Positions 45,946-57,089 of a stretch of 64,000 bases of DNA are shown here, piece by piece. A program made the position numbers and the translations under genes. Under the pieces are notes generated by a model that was given only the letters and a program-made list of their open reading frames with translations, made no database searches and was not told the origin of the DNA. The DNA is from Chlorocebus sabaeus (Eukaryota > Chordata > Mammalia > Primates > Cercopithecidae), in contig NC_132923.1 of the NCBI RefSeq assembly GCF_047675955.1, forward strand, positions 92,501,137 through 92,565,136. Direction: 5' to 3'. Positions within the stretch are counted from its first letter, which is position 1. Every line of letters starts with the position of its first letter.

Positions 45946-47324
45946 ATGATATACTTCATGTTAAAAATGGATGTTTTCTCAGCTTCCATAAAGTATGACT
46001 AAAAACATGTTAGGAAACATTTAATCTGTATCATATGAGCTATACAAATGCAGCTTCAGGGTACATCTCTCCAGCTGCCTTCCAGCCAAATGGCTGCTGC
46101 CCCAAAGATGCTCCTACATTAAAATTCTAGAACTACTGCTGCAAATGCCCTTCGTTTTAATCCTCCTTGAGGCCCTTGGTATCCTCATGGATACCTTCAT
46201 TGGTGGTCTTATGTGCTGTCAGTGATATTCCTTTCCACTCAAGGGAACACCTGCAGTGCTCACTAGCTGACTGTTTACTCCTCTTTCTGGGAGGAAGATG
46301 AAAGCAAGCAAGGAGAGCTGGGTACACACACATCCATCAACTGGGCTTTGATCTCTCTGCCTGGGAAGCAGATTTCACACTCAAGCCAACTGCAACAAGT
46401 TTTACTAGTGTGGTCTCCTATGAAATCCCATCCAGTCTGGAACTGAATCTGCACAGTAGTGAGTCTCCTCAATGCCATGCTCCCCAAGGACCCAGGACCC
46501 GCTCTCATGTGGGTAAAGTGAGTACTCAACAAATGAACTGAGGCAGGATGTGCAGTCAGTTCTTGCGGAGTTCGAGCAACAGCAGGTCCAAAACTCAGAG
46601 CCCCTACATAGTAGAGCCCCTACTGTGTGTAGAGTCCATCACGCGTCCACACCTGCAGCCACAACTAGCGGAACAGGAGAGAGGCTTGCTGGGCACCAAG
46701 ACCCACCCCACCCATGGCTGCTGCCCTTGAGCCCTTTCATTCTGATGCAGGATCAGGTAGGTAACATGGCACAAGTGAAGGCACTGTCTCATGGCTCTCT
46801 GAGGTAAAAGGGATTCAGTGAACAGATGAAGGAGCTGCAAGGAGGAGACGCCAAGCAGCAGCTGGAGAAGAAAAGCAGTCAGTGAAGACAAGAAGGGCAG
46901 GGGACCAGCTGTGGAGAGGCCAGACAGCTGGCTGGCCAGAAGAAACCCTTTAGGATGTCGTTCAGGGCCTGAAACGCACCCTCAGCAGCGTAAGTTATTG
47001 CAACGCCCTTGCAAATATAAAGTGCTGTACAAACACTAAATCTAGAATGGCTAATAATTTTGTTATGTTAAAGCATTCGTGTCAGGTAATTAATGTACTC
47101 ATTGTGATCATTTAATTTTATGGCAGGTAGTGTAGGGCTGGACAGAAATAGGGCTCTTTGGCCCAGTCCTCTCATTTCTCATTAGATAAGCCAACAACGC
47201 GGCCTCCCTGGTCTGCAGCGCCAAGGTGTTGCTGGAGAGAACTGCTGCAGGGGGCTCAGAACCTGGACTTGGGGCCTCCACGAAAGGGGATTTCATTTTC
47301 CTTGGCCCCTGGTGCCTAGAGGCC

Positions 47325-47341
47325 CTAGTGCCCCCTGGTGG
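47325..47341 (-). promoter_or_regulatory. Strong CTCF-like motif
   Basis: The minus strand reads CCACCAGGGGGCACTAG, a near-ideal match to the CTCF core (CCA, pyrimidine/AG, GGGGGC, then a purine-rich end). It lies in a non-repetitive stretch about 24 kb upstream of the inferred RNF220 promoter. Binding is inferred from the motif only. Confidence 0.75.
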
Positions 47342-48514
47342 TGCCTGAGGCACCATTTCCTCAAAGGAAATTCAAAACTGAGTTCGTGGGGGACGAGACA
47401 ATTGGTTGCCTGGATAAAAACTTCTCCCTTGACAAGTGTGCCTCAAAGTCACAGGTGCTGTGCACAGTAAAGGTGGATTCGGCACAGCTGTGTGGTGCTC
47501 CTTGTGCGGGCAGGCTGAATAGAAGGCTTTGTCACAGTTGGAGCACCTGGAGGGAACTAGGAGGCCTGGCCATATTGCCCCAGAAAGCCCTGAAGGGAAG
47601 CTGTTCAGGCTCCTGCCCACAGCGCAGGCCACTACAGTGATCTGGTGGAAAAGGGATGTCTCCTTGTTCCTTGCCCAGTCTACTGAGGGCTCAGCTTGCA
47701 GCAGGGACTCCATCTTCCCTTGGTTCTCTCTATTCCTTCCCAGTGCCTATCACCCCTCCAACCCCTCCATACACCCCAAACCAAGGCAGGTACTCCTATT
47801 CCTTTCCCCAAACCTTCCTGTCATCTCCTCCATTGTGAGCCCTTCCTGACTAAGTAGGTCCCAAAGAAGAGCCTCACCTTCCATCTGGTCTCAGTCCCAG
47901 TTTGTATGTCAGCCTGAAGAGGGGCTCAAGAAGGTATAGGGCTAGGGCTTGCCCCGGCACTGAGTGAGCCCCCAGCCTCACACATGTCTATATTCATGTA
48001 AATGCACAAACATCTGTCTCTGTCTCAACCTTCTCATTGATCCTTTTGTGCCTAGAAGTGGTGACCAGTCGGCTTCTCCATGCTGGATATATTAAGGTTG
48101 ACTTGCATAGAAACTGAGTTATGACTTACAGAATCCTTGACTATGGTCATTGCCCCCGCCTCCCTCTCTCTCCATACTCTGCCTGGATACCACCTCACTT
48201 CAGATTAAGGCTATAGCACCGGGTTGACCAGTAACTAAGATATTTATTATGGACCCAGAAAGGTTTGGGTCCTAATATCTTTCTTTGTTAAACTCAGCAA
48301 TGGTTGTCTGGATGACCCATAAACTCCAGGTTACTTATAACCTGGTGGGTGAGGGCACAGGGAAGACAGTGGGTCTGCTAGTGACAATGGCCCTGCACAT
48401 CTCAGAATTGTTGTGTCCTTAGGAAGCTCTCTGCATAGTATGATGACTAGTGTCATCCAGACTAGTATTTGGCCTAGAGGTCCATGTTCATCAGCACGAG
48501 TCTCACAAAAATAA

Positions 48515-48782
48515 TAGCACTGGCACTACTATCCATTGAGATGCCACCATGTGCCAGGAATGCAGAAAAGTACTTTGTGTATTGTCTCATGTAATGCACC
48601 CAACACTCTTATGATGTTGGTGCCATTTGTGGCCTCATTTACAGGCATAAGAACTAAGTGTCAGATAAGTTAAGTAGCTTACTTAAGGTCATATGGTTGC
48701 TAGGTGGCAGAGCTGGAATTTGAACTCAAGCAGTCTATGACAAGAATCCACATGCATAGCCACTACTCTACGTTGCTTCTTT
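48515..48782 (-). mobile_element. MIR SINE, near full length
   Basis: ATGTGCCAGGAATGCAG, GATAAGTTAAGTAGCTTACTTAAGGTC, GCAGAGCTGGAATTTGAAC and CATAGCCACTACTCTACG are reverse MIR. Confidence 0.82.
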
Positions 48783-49102
48783 CTGTGCTATGCTGTCTGG
48801 ACACACTGGCCTACTATTCCAAAATAATTATTTTAGTCTACTGTGTCCCAGGGACTGTGCTGGGCCCTTGAGAGAGGAGGATTCTATACAGGATTGATGG
48901 ATTTACTGATATTTCCTATTTGCCAATCACTGTGCTAAGCTGTACTGGAGAGGAATCTATTATCTGATGAGTAGCTGCTACATCTACAGCTGTTGACCAA
49001 GAGGAGGGGCCCTGGGTGCTTCCTCATGTATAGGTGACCATATGTGGTGTTAAGCGACTTTACCGCCCTGGCCACAGCAAACTGGATGAAGGATGAAGAC
49101 CT

Positions 49103-49419
49103 GGCTGGGTGCAGTGGGTCGCACCTGTAATCCCAGCACTTTGGGAGGCCAAGGTGGGCGCATCACCTGAGGTCAGGAGGTCAAGACCAGCCTGGCCAAC
49201 ATGTTGAAACCAGAATTGGTATGTCTCTACTAAAAATACAAAAAAATTAGCTGGGCGTGCTGGTGCGCACCTGTAGTCCCCAGATGCTTGGGAGGCTGAA
49301 GCAGGAGAATCACTTGAACCTGGGAGGCGAAGACTTCAGTGAGCCAAGATCGCGCCATTGCACTCCAGCCTGGGTAACAAGAGCAAAACTTTGTCTCAAA
49401 CAAAAACAAAAACAAAAAA
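49103..49419 (+). mobile_element. Alu with small insertion
   Basis: Begins GGCTGGGTGCAGTGGGTCGC, with extra bases (CAGAATTGGTAT) before GTCTCTACTAAA and a (CAAAAA)n tail. The target-site duplication GATGAAGA lies at 49,092-49,099 and 49,420-49,427. Confidence 0.94.
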
Positions 49420-49849
49420 GATGAAGATTAGACCCAATGACAGCCAATCTATTGGCTGACCAAGAATCCCCGGTGTGGCTCAACAAGAAATCTCTGACCT
49501 ATAGAGTTAGTGACTAGGGTGTGGTCAAACCAGTAAGATCTTTTTCCTTGGAAAGATAAACTCATATTGACTGGAAGTGTTGGCATAGAAGCAAGGACAG
49601 AGTACTATGTGACCATAACAGTGAAACATAAGAGTAGAGATCAACAAATGCCCAATTTGGAGGCAGCAATGAAGCCACCTAATTTCTAGAACTATGCTGT
49701 ATCCTGAACCAGTTCTAGTTCTCTAAGGGTTTTTTTTGTTTTGTTTTGTTTTTTAATCTCTGCGAAGTCTGTGTGGCTATATATCTTGACTTGACTTTCT
49801 TATTTCTGTCTATATCCTCACAAAGATCCCCTATAATCAACATAATTTC

Positions 49850-50025
49850 AGTGTGTCCTCATGGAGCTCACAATTGAGCACACAACACAGATGATAATGA
49901 AGCAATTATTTACCACAGATAAGTGCTACTACAGGGGAAGCCCAAGAGGCTCTGAGAGTACAGAGGAGGCACCTAATCTAACCAGAGACAGTCAGGGAGG
50001 GCTTCCTGGAGAAGGATGAATAGTA
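49850..50025 (-). mobile_element. L2 fragment, reversed
   Basis: CTCATGGAGCTCACAATTGAG, GATAAGTGCTACTACAGG and CAGGGAGGGCTTCCTGGAGAAGGATGA follow the reverse L2 order. Confidence 0.65.
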
Positions 50026-50850
50026 TACAGTTCTCATTTTATTCAAAGCAAAATCCATCATCTTTAAAATGGCCCATAGTCTTTAAAATAGCCTACACAG
50101 TCTGGGCGTGGTGGCTGAGGCCTGTAATCCCAGCGCTTTGGGAGGCCAAGGCGGGCGGATCACCTGAGGTTGGGAGTTCGAGACCAGCCTGACCAACATG
50201 GAGAAACCCTATCTCCACTAAAAATACAAAATTAGCCAGGCATGGTGGCACATGCCTGTAATTCCAGCTACTCAAGAGGCTGAGGCAGGAGAATCGCTTG
50301 AACCCAAGAGGCAGAGGTTGCCATGAGCAGGGATTGTGCCATTGCACTCCAGCCTGGGCAACAAGAGTGAAACTCCATCTCAAAAAAAAAAAAAAGTCGC
50401 CTACACAATCTGACACTCCCAATTCCCATATTCCCTCTCTAATTTCTATTCCTATCACTGTATTCCCCTTCTTGCTCACTCTACTCCAGCCTCATTGGCC
50501 TGCTGGGTGCCCCTGAAACACACTGACTCCTGCCTTAGGGTTTGTGCTCTCGCTTTTCTCTTTACCTATAATGTCTCCAGATACCCACTTGTTCAATTCT
50601 CTCATCTCTTTTAAATTTTGCTCAAATATTATTTTCTCAGTGAGGTATAGCTTGACCTCTGATTTAATACTGCATCCTGTCTACCACTGCCTACTCCTAT
50701 GCCCAGACACTCTTGATCTTACCCTACTCTACTTTTTTCTCTTTTTCTTAGAACTTATCTTCTAACATATCTAATGATTTACTTATTTATTATACTTGTG
50801 GTTTTTGTCTGGCTCTCCATGTTTAGAAAGTAAGCTAAACATGGACAGAA
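50025..50850 (+). mobile_element. L2 copy split by an Alu
   Basis: CAAAATCCATCATCTTTAAAATGGCCC before the Alu and CTCTACTCCAGCCTCATTGGCCTGC, TTTGCTCAAATATTATTTTCTC, GTGAGGTATAGCTTGACC after it are the L2 3' portion in plus orientation. Confidence 0.7.
50101..50396 (+). mobile_element. Alu inserted in an L2 copy
   Basis: Begins TCTGGGCGTGGTGGCTGAGG. The target-site duplication GCCTACACA lies at 50,091-50,099 and 50,399-50,407. L2 sequence in plus orientation continues on both sides. Confidence 0.95.
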
Positions 50851-50852
50851 AC

Positions 50853-51274
50853 TGTCTTAGTCTATTTGGGCTGCTATAACAAAATACCATAGACCAGATG
50901 GCTTATAAACAATGGAAATTTATTTCTCATAATCGTGGAGACTGAGAAGGCCAAGATCCAGGTGCTGGAGGGTTCAGGTTCTGGTGAGGCCCCATTTCCT
51001 GGTTTATAGAGGGACAGCCATCTTTCACCGTGTCCTCAGATGGTAGAAGAGGCAAGGGATCTCTCCAGCTTTTTGTTTTTTATTTTTATCTTTTTTTTCC
51101 CACCCTGTCTTACGGTGTGGATGGGGTTTCTTTTATAGGGCACTAATCACATTCCTTGAGCCTTCATGATCTAATCACTCCCCAAAGGCCCTACCTCCAA
51201 GTACTCTCACACTGGAGACTAGATTTCCACGTATACATTTTGGGGGGTGGGCCACAGACATTCAGACCATAGCA
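50853..51274 (-). mobile_element. MaLR-like solo LTR (MLT1/MST type), reversed
   Basis: Begins TGTCTTAGTCTATTTGGG, with GGCTTATAAACAATGGAAATTTATTTCTC, GTCCTCAGATGG and GGCCCTACCTCCAAG, ending ATTCAGACCATAGCA. This is the reverse of the element type at 41,717. A T-rich insertion lies at about 51,070-51,100. Confidence 0.65.
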
Positions 51275-51760
51275 ATGATTTTATTTTGTTTACTGACTGT
51301 CATAGGTTGTGTTACCCAGGAAGTAGATTCTGAGACAAAGTTTAGCGTGCAAGTGGTTTTTAAAGAGTGTTCTTGGGATCAACACCAACGGAAGTGAGGG
51401 AGGCAGTACTGGTGCAGAGGGAGAAGTTGAGCTGTGATGCAGTCCCAACAAAGGCCTCAACCAATCCTACAGGAAGCTCTGGAGCTGGGGTGGTCTTTCA
51501 AAATTATTTGAATTGGGGTGAGGGAGCTGGGATCTTTCTATCCTAGTGTTGATTGGCCCCTAGAAGGAGAAAGGATGCTAGCCAAAGAAGTTTTTCTGCA
51601 ACTACGGCAGTCCCTCAACAAGGCTAACACAGTTGAGGCCTAGCTGTAAGCAGCGCTCCCAGCGACTGGTAAAATAATTCCTTTTTTCCTGAAGGTGGAT
51701 CTAGTCAATAGACCACAGCGACTACTGCAATTTACCCTGGTGCCACTTGGATTTACTTCT

Positions 51761-52045
51761 TTTTTTTTTTTCTGAGATGGAGCCGCCCAGGCTGGAGTGC
51801 AGTGGCATGATCTCGGCTCACTGCAACCTCCACCTCCCCGGATTCAAGTAATTCTCCTGCCTCAGCCTCCTGAGTAGCTGGGATTACAGGAGTGTGCCAC
51901 CGCACCTAGCTAATTTTGTATTTTTAGTAGAGATGGGGTTTCACCATATTGGCCAGGCTGGGATCAAACTCCTGACCTCAAGTGATCCACCTGCCTCGGC
52001 CTCCCAAAGTGCTGGGATTACAGGCGTGAGCCACCACGGCTGGCC
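51761..52045 (-). mobile_element. Alu
   Basis: Reversed Alu missing a few bases after GAGATGGAG. The duplication GGATTTACTTCT (51,749-51,760) / GGATTCACTTCT (52,046-52,057) flanks it. Confidence 0.95.
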
Positions 52046-52960
52046 GGATTCACTTCTTTATATAAGTTCCTAGAACATCTCCTCAAGGATTTTGGTAGTC
52101 CTCTCTTCCTAAGAAAAATTTAGAAGAGAAAGATTTTCAGAATAGACTATAGATCCCACTGTTACAGCTAGTCTTAGGGCTGCAACTTATTCTATTCCCT
52201 TTCTACTAACAATTCTAGGCTCCCCTTACCCTCAGGTAATGCATTTGTTGATCTTGGTAGCTTAAGTTGTGGCATGACCCAGACTCTCATCACTGAGGGA
52301 TCTCTGGCTGGTCACCATGCCCTTCTCAAACTGCAGTTGTTGCACTTGTCCATATATCATCAAAATAGGAAGGCAGTATCAATAAATGCTCAAGTACCAA
52401 GTGGATCACTCTTGGTTCCCTCCATTGTGTAATGACAACCCTACTGCCTTCCAATGATTAGAATCAATTACCTCCGCCAAGATAGGGTGACTTTTCTTCT
52501 TGCCTCTTGGTCCCCTAGCATGAAGAACGTGATTGAAGAACGCAGGCAGCAACCATATTATATAGATCAATGTGAATTTGACTGTGTCTCCCAACAGAAG
52601 TGTTTCCCCTTGGGCAACCAGCTCCTCTAAATTTGCAAAGACCATAATTTCCACAAGTGGATCATTAGGAGTAATGGTAAATGGGGATATTCCTGCTTCT
52701 ATCCCTTGGTTTCCAGACCCAATTGCAGACACATCGCCATATAAAGGTCTTTGATTTAAGGTATATACTGTGTCCTAGAACAGAGTTTCTCAACTTTTGC
52801 GCTATTGATATTTTGGACTGGATGATTCCTTGTTGGGAGGTGCTGTTCTATGTGTAGGATGCACACCCATGGGCTCTACCTACTAGATGCTAGTAGTATT
52901 ACCTTTCCTCTCTGTCCCCACCCCCCAGTTGTGACAATAAAACAGGTGTCTCCATTTTCT

Positions 52961-53258
52961 TTCTTTGTTTTTTTGAGATGGAGTTTCGCTTTTGTCACCC
53001 AGGATGGAGTGCAATGGTGCAATCTCAGTTCACTACAACCTCTGCCTCCTGGGTTCAGGAGATTCTCCTTCCTCAGCCTCCTGAGTAGCTGGGATTACAG
53101 GTGTGCACCACCACATCTGGCTAGTTTTTTGTATTTTCAGTAGAGACGGAGTTTCACCATGTCAGCCAGGCTGGTCTTGAACTCCTGAACTCAGGTGATC
53201 CACCCGCCTCAGCCTTCCAAAGTGCTGGGATTATAGGGATAAGCCACCACATCTGGCC
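52961..53258 (-). mobile_element. Alu, first of a tandem pair
   Basis: Reversed Alu starting with a T-rich tail and ending CACCACATCTGGCC. It abuts the next Alu with no spacer. The pair shares one outer duplication, GTGTCTCCATTTTCT (52,946-52,960) / GTGTCTCCGTTTTCT (53,565-53,579). Confidence 0.95.
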
Positions 53259-53564
53259 TTTTTTTTTTTTTTTTTTTTTTTTGAGATGGAGTCTTATACT
53301 GTCGCCCAGGCTGGATTGCAGTGGCACAATCTTTGCTCACTGCAACCTCCACCTCCCAGGTTCACGCCATTCTCCTGCCTCAGCCTCCTGAGTAGCTGGG
53401 ATTACAGGTGTGCATCACCACACCTGGCCACTGTTTTTATATTTTTAGTAGAGACAGGATTTCACTATATTGGCCAGGCTGGTCTCGAACTCCTGACCTT
53501 GTGATCTGCCTGCCTTGGCCTCCCAAAGTGCTGGGATTACAGACATGAGCTACCACACTTGGCT
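53259..53564 (-). mobile_element. Alu, second of a tandem pair
   Basis: Reversed Alu with a pure tract of about 24 T directly following the end of the previous Alu. With only one duplication around the pair, one Alu probably inserted at the terminus of the other, or the two arose as a dimeric insertion. Confidence 0.95.
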
Positions 53565-54075
53565 GTGTCTCCGTTTTCTCAGTGACAAAGCTCAGAGAGG
53601 GAAAAAAAAATGTCTCCAGACATCGCCAGACATTGCCAAGTCTATACAATTGGATTTGGAAAAATGGAAGGCACAATTGCCTCCATTTGAGAGACAGTAT
53701 CCAAGAAATGGTGCCCCATTTTCATAAAATATCACATCTTAGCTGGCGTTTCAGCTGTGCCAACAGAACATTTCATTTCTCTGTTGGGCTGGCAGTTTCT
53801 GGGTTCTGTAGTATGTGATACATACAATCAATGGATCCCATTATGGGCTCACTTTTGCACCTTCTTTGCTGTAAAGTAGGTCCTTTTTTCTGATGTGGTG
53901 GATACTATATGAGATCCTATGCTGGTGGATTAAACACTCTGTATAAGCCTTCAGTAAGTGGTGTTGGCTAAAGCCCTGCAAAGCAGAAAAGGCAAACTCA
54001 GAGTATGGTCTATTCCTGTCAAAATGAATTTCTGCTCCTTCCAGGATGTAAAGGGTCCAAAATAATCAACTTGCC

Positions 54076-54374
54076 GGCCGGGCGCGGTGGCTCAAGCCTG
54101 TAATCCCAGCACTTTGGGAGGCCGAGACGGGCGGATCACGAGGTCAGGAGATCGAGACCATCCTGGCTAACACGGTGAAACCCAGTCTCTACTAAAAAAT
54201 ACAAAAAAACTAGCCGGGCGTGGTGGCGGCGCCTGTAGTCCCAGCTACTGGGGAGGCTGAGGCAGGAGAATGGCGTAAACCCGGGAGGCGGAGCTTGCAG
54301 TGAGCTGAGATCCGGCAACTGCACTCCAGCCTGGGTGACAGAGCCAGACTCCGTCTCAAAAAAAAAAAAAAAAA
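54076..54374 (+). mobile_element. AluY, Old World monkey AluYRa type, full length
   Basis: Complete Alu with a poly-A tail and a perfect target-site duplication AATAATCAACTTGCC (54,061-54,075 and 54,375-54,389). Diagnostic differences from human AluY are GGCTCAAGCCTG, GCCGAGACGGGCGG, GGCGTAAACCC and GCTGAGATCCGGC. It interrupts the integrase part of the ERVL relic. The near-consensus sequence and perfect duplication indicate a recent insertion. Confidence 0.95.
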
Positions 54375-55229
54375 ATAATCAACTTGCCAACAAGTGGCCA
54401 ATTGACCTCCTCAATGGACATTGCCATCTTGGGGCCTTAGCATTGGTAGGTTGGACATTCTGCAGTGGCAGTAGCTAGATCAACTTTGGTAACTGGGAAC
54501 CTGTGTTAGTGGGCCCATGCATAACTTCCTTCCATCCCTGCCATCATGGCTACTTCATCTATGCATTCATTGCACCAACATCAGGGCAGCCAATGACAGA
54601 GGCTGGCTGATATCAACTGGCTGAGTCATTTTGTTTACTTGATGGTTTAGTGCCTCTTCCATGGTGGATGCTCTCTGGTGGGCATTAACAGGTGGTATAA
54701 AGATCTTCACACTTTGTACTCATCCTTATATGTCCATTCACCTGCTACTACCCCAGATTGTCTTGTCTGTGGTCCTCCAATCTTGCGTCCAGGCCCTGGT
54801 CAGTCATCCCAATCATTGTCCACTCCCCATGAGTCCATATATTCTAACCTTGAATTACTTCTCTTTCCACACAAAGTAGATGACCAGTGCTTTATTCACT
54901 GGGAGGATTTTCCCTCACCTCTTTCAGTGCAGTCACTGTCCATTTTCAGCTTGTACCCACATACTGGGTAAACCCATCCATCAAAGTAGGGCTTTACCCT
55001 CCTCTTCCCTGATCATAAGGCACTTCTTCACACAACCTGTGTGTGAGCAGAGGAGAGGCACTGATGCCATGTGGTAGACGACATGGGGGCTGGGATACCT
55101 GCTCTGCAGCTTGCTTGTGTCTTCTAGTCCTGTTCATGCTCAATCTCACCATGTGTCTCTTCCATCTTAGAATGAATTGTTACTTGGCCTGCCTAATCTT
55201 ATGACTTGGTAGGTCTCAGAACCCAGTTT

Positions 55230-55363
55230 GTTATTGTTATTTTTGTAGAGACAGGGTTTGGCTATGTTGCTCAGGCTGGTCTTGAACTCCTGGCCTTAAG
55301 TAATCCTCCTGCCTCAGCCTCCCAAAGTTTTGGGATTACAGGTGTGAGCCACTGTGCCCAGCC
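55230..55363 (-). mobile_element. Monomeric Alu (FRAM-like or truncated)
   Basis: Only the AGAGACAGGGTTTGGC...GTGTGAGCCACTGTGCCCAGC part is present. The exact target-site duplication CAGAACCCAGTTT (55,217-55,229 and 55,364-55,376) shows it inserted as a monomer-length element. Confidence 0.92.
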
Positions 55364-55539
55364 CAGAACCCAGTTTTTATTAAAGAATAGAGTTAAAGGA
55401 CCTGCATTAAAAAATCATGCAGGGGCAGAGAGAACACAGGCCCACAGAGAAGGTTTGAAAGGACAGTGGAGACAAGTGGAGAATTCAAATATCTCCTGTT
55501 TTCATTTTACTGATCCTGCTTTATGTAGAACAGTTACTT

Positions 55540-55735
55540 TCTGTGTGGTAGGTATTCTTCTAGGCTCTTTGCATGTATTATTGATGTAATCTACACAACC
55601 TATGAAGTAGGTATCATTATACCCATTTTACAGAGAAGGAAACTGATTTAGGCAGGTTAAGTAACTTCCTTAGGAGTATAATTTGGTGAGTAGTAGAACA
55701 AAGTCTGAATCCCAGGACTGTCTAACTCCAAAGTT
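55540..55735 (-). mobile_element. MIR SINE
   Basis: AGTAGGTATCATTATACCC, ATTTTACAGAGAAGGAAACTG and GGTTAAGTAACTTCC are reverse MIR. Confidence 0.82.
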
Positions 55736-56439
55736 TCTTTAAATAGATATACTACTATCCATTCGCTTAACACCAGCTGCCATGAGATAAAATGATGAAA
55801 GAGGTGCGTGTGTATGTATGTGTGTATGCAATGGGGAGTAGAGAAAACTTTTCTAGCTGTGGCTGTGCTGTGCTATGCTGAAGAGCTTCCAGATTCTTAC
55901 TAGTTCATTCAGTACTACATCCAGCAAACGTTCACTGAATACCTCTCTGATACAGAATAAAAAGGACTGAGACAGATGTTTTGCTACTATACCCTTGCGA
56001 CTTCCCTTAGGGAGGGCTTTCCTACAAGGGGAGGGTTGCTACTCACATTTTGAGTAGAGAAAGGAAGGCCTCTGTAGAAAAGGAGGTATTCACTTGCTCA
56101 GGATAGCTCTAAGGGCTGGAGGAAGGATAAGAAGGCTTAGCCATCTGGCCATAAGACGCAAACTGCTCTCCTTCCCTGCTTCCAAGAGCAGCCCCTGCAG
56201 GTCCTGGGCAGAGGTGTTGACAGTCTGGTCCTCAGAGGTCTCCGGTCCCTGATGTCTCAGCAGTACCCTGTTACACCTCATCATTAGAGCTATTGATGAC
56301 TTTCTGCCTCATGCACCTGAGCTTCTACTTATTAAATAGCCACCTGTCTACTCAATCTTCTGCCACTCCCTGCGTGCATTTGGAGCTGCAGTCAGACCTC
56401 TGGCCCAGGTTTTAAAATTCAGCCTGGGAATATTGACCA

Positions 56440-56885
56440 CCACAATAATAATCACTTACATTTAGGCTGGGCATGGTGGCTCATGCCTGTAATCCCAGCA
56501 CTTTGGGAGGCTGTAGCAGGCGGATCACCTGAGGTCAGGAGTTCAAGACCAGCCTGGCCAACATGGTGAAACCCCATCTCTACTAAAAAATAAAAAAAAA
56601 TTTAAAAAATTAACCGGGCGTGGTGGCGTGCTCCTGTAGTCCCAGCTACTCAGGAGGTTGAGGCAGCAGAATTGCTTGAACCTGGGAGACAAAGGTTGCA
56701 GTGAGCCAAGATCACACCACTGCACTCCAGCCTGGACAACAGAGCCAGACTTTGTCAAAACAAAACAAAACAAAACAAAACAAAACTACTTACATTTAGT
56801 CGGCACTTACTGTATGCCAGGCCTTGTGTCAAACCCTATACAGGAACAATTTTCTTTCATCCTTGGGGCAACCCTCTAATGGAGG
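56440..56885 (-). mobile_element. MIR SINE split by an Alu
   Basis: AATAATAATCACTTACATTTA before the Alu and GTCGGCACTTACTGTATGCCAGGCC, GGGGCAACCCTCTAATGGAGG after it form one reverse MIR. Confidence 0.72.
56465..56787 (+). mobile_element. Alu with (CAAAA)n tail
   Basis: Begins GGCTGGGCATGGTGGCTCATG and ends in repeated CAAAA. The duplication ACTTACATTTA lies at 56,454-56,464 and 56,788-56,798. It splits a MIR. Confidence 0.95.
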
Positions 56886-57089
56886 CCCTGCGCTAGCGCT
56901 GGAGGTGGAGAATGCAGTTGGCATGCAGCATCAGCTCTTTCGGGAAGGATTCTGCTGCCCCTTGGCTCCCCCAGCCTCACTTGTCCTGCACAGCCAGACC
57001 ACTGCAGGACCTGCTGCTCTGGCCTGCCTGCAGCTTTGGGCTGGTTTCCCTTGCCAGGCATCTCCACCATGTCAGCTCCTTTCCCTCGG

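Larger units (their letters stand above)
44380..47324. other. Mostly single-copy intergenic DNA
   Basis: Apart from the MIR at 45,692-45,945, this stretch lacks recognisable repeats and is more GC-rich than its surroundings. It holds the hairpin/direct repeat at 45,562 and a weak CTCF-like site. Open frames such as 44,948-45,217 (89 codons) have no domain that I recognise. At 46,550-46,890, short Gln/Glu/Lys-rich pieces (DVQSVLAEFEQQQ; EQMKELQGGDAKQQLEKK) in different frames hint weakly at a decayed pseudogene. Confidence 0.45.
52774..53640. mobile_element. Small DNA-transposon-like element split by the tandem Alus
   Basis: The left part, 52,774-52,960 (CTAGAACAGAGTTTCTCAACTTTTG...), and the right part, 53,565-53,640 (...GTCTCCAGACATCGCCAGACATTGCC), read as one short non-autonomous element of the kind with GAGTTTCTCAAC-type ends. 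It interrupts the ERVL relic and is itself interrupted by the Alu pair. I cannot name the family with certainty. Confidence 0.5.
52406..55216 (-). mobile_element. ERVL endogenous retrovirus, degenerate pol relic (interrupted)
   Basis: Read on the minus strand, three collinear pieces of one ERVL pol region remain. 55,216-54,375 approaches the integrase zinc-binding part; 54,075-about 53,680 is the integrase core, with several in-frame stops; 52,775-52,406 is a 108-codon open piece covering the post-integrase linker and the start of the dUTPase-like domain typical of ERVL (it ends in LHNGGNQE before a stop and frameshift). The AluYRa at 54,076-54,374 and the block at 52,775-53,640 split it. Possible continuation runs to about 52,060. 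There is no intact reading frame, no env and no paired LTR, so the copy is inert. The ERVL assignment rests on remembered family features; domain limits are approximate. Confidence 0.75.

Noticed and set aside
45692..48782. tRNA-like ends within the MIRs at 45,692 and 48,515
   Set aside because: They are the decayed tRNA-derived heads of MIR elements and cannot fold as complete tRNAs.
52406..52732. 108-codon minus-strand frame considered as a possible domesticated retroviral gene
   Set aside because: It starts at an arbitrary Met within the pol relic and ends at a stop where homologous sequence continues in another frame. The neighbouring integrase part has stops, so domestication is not supported.
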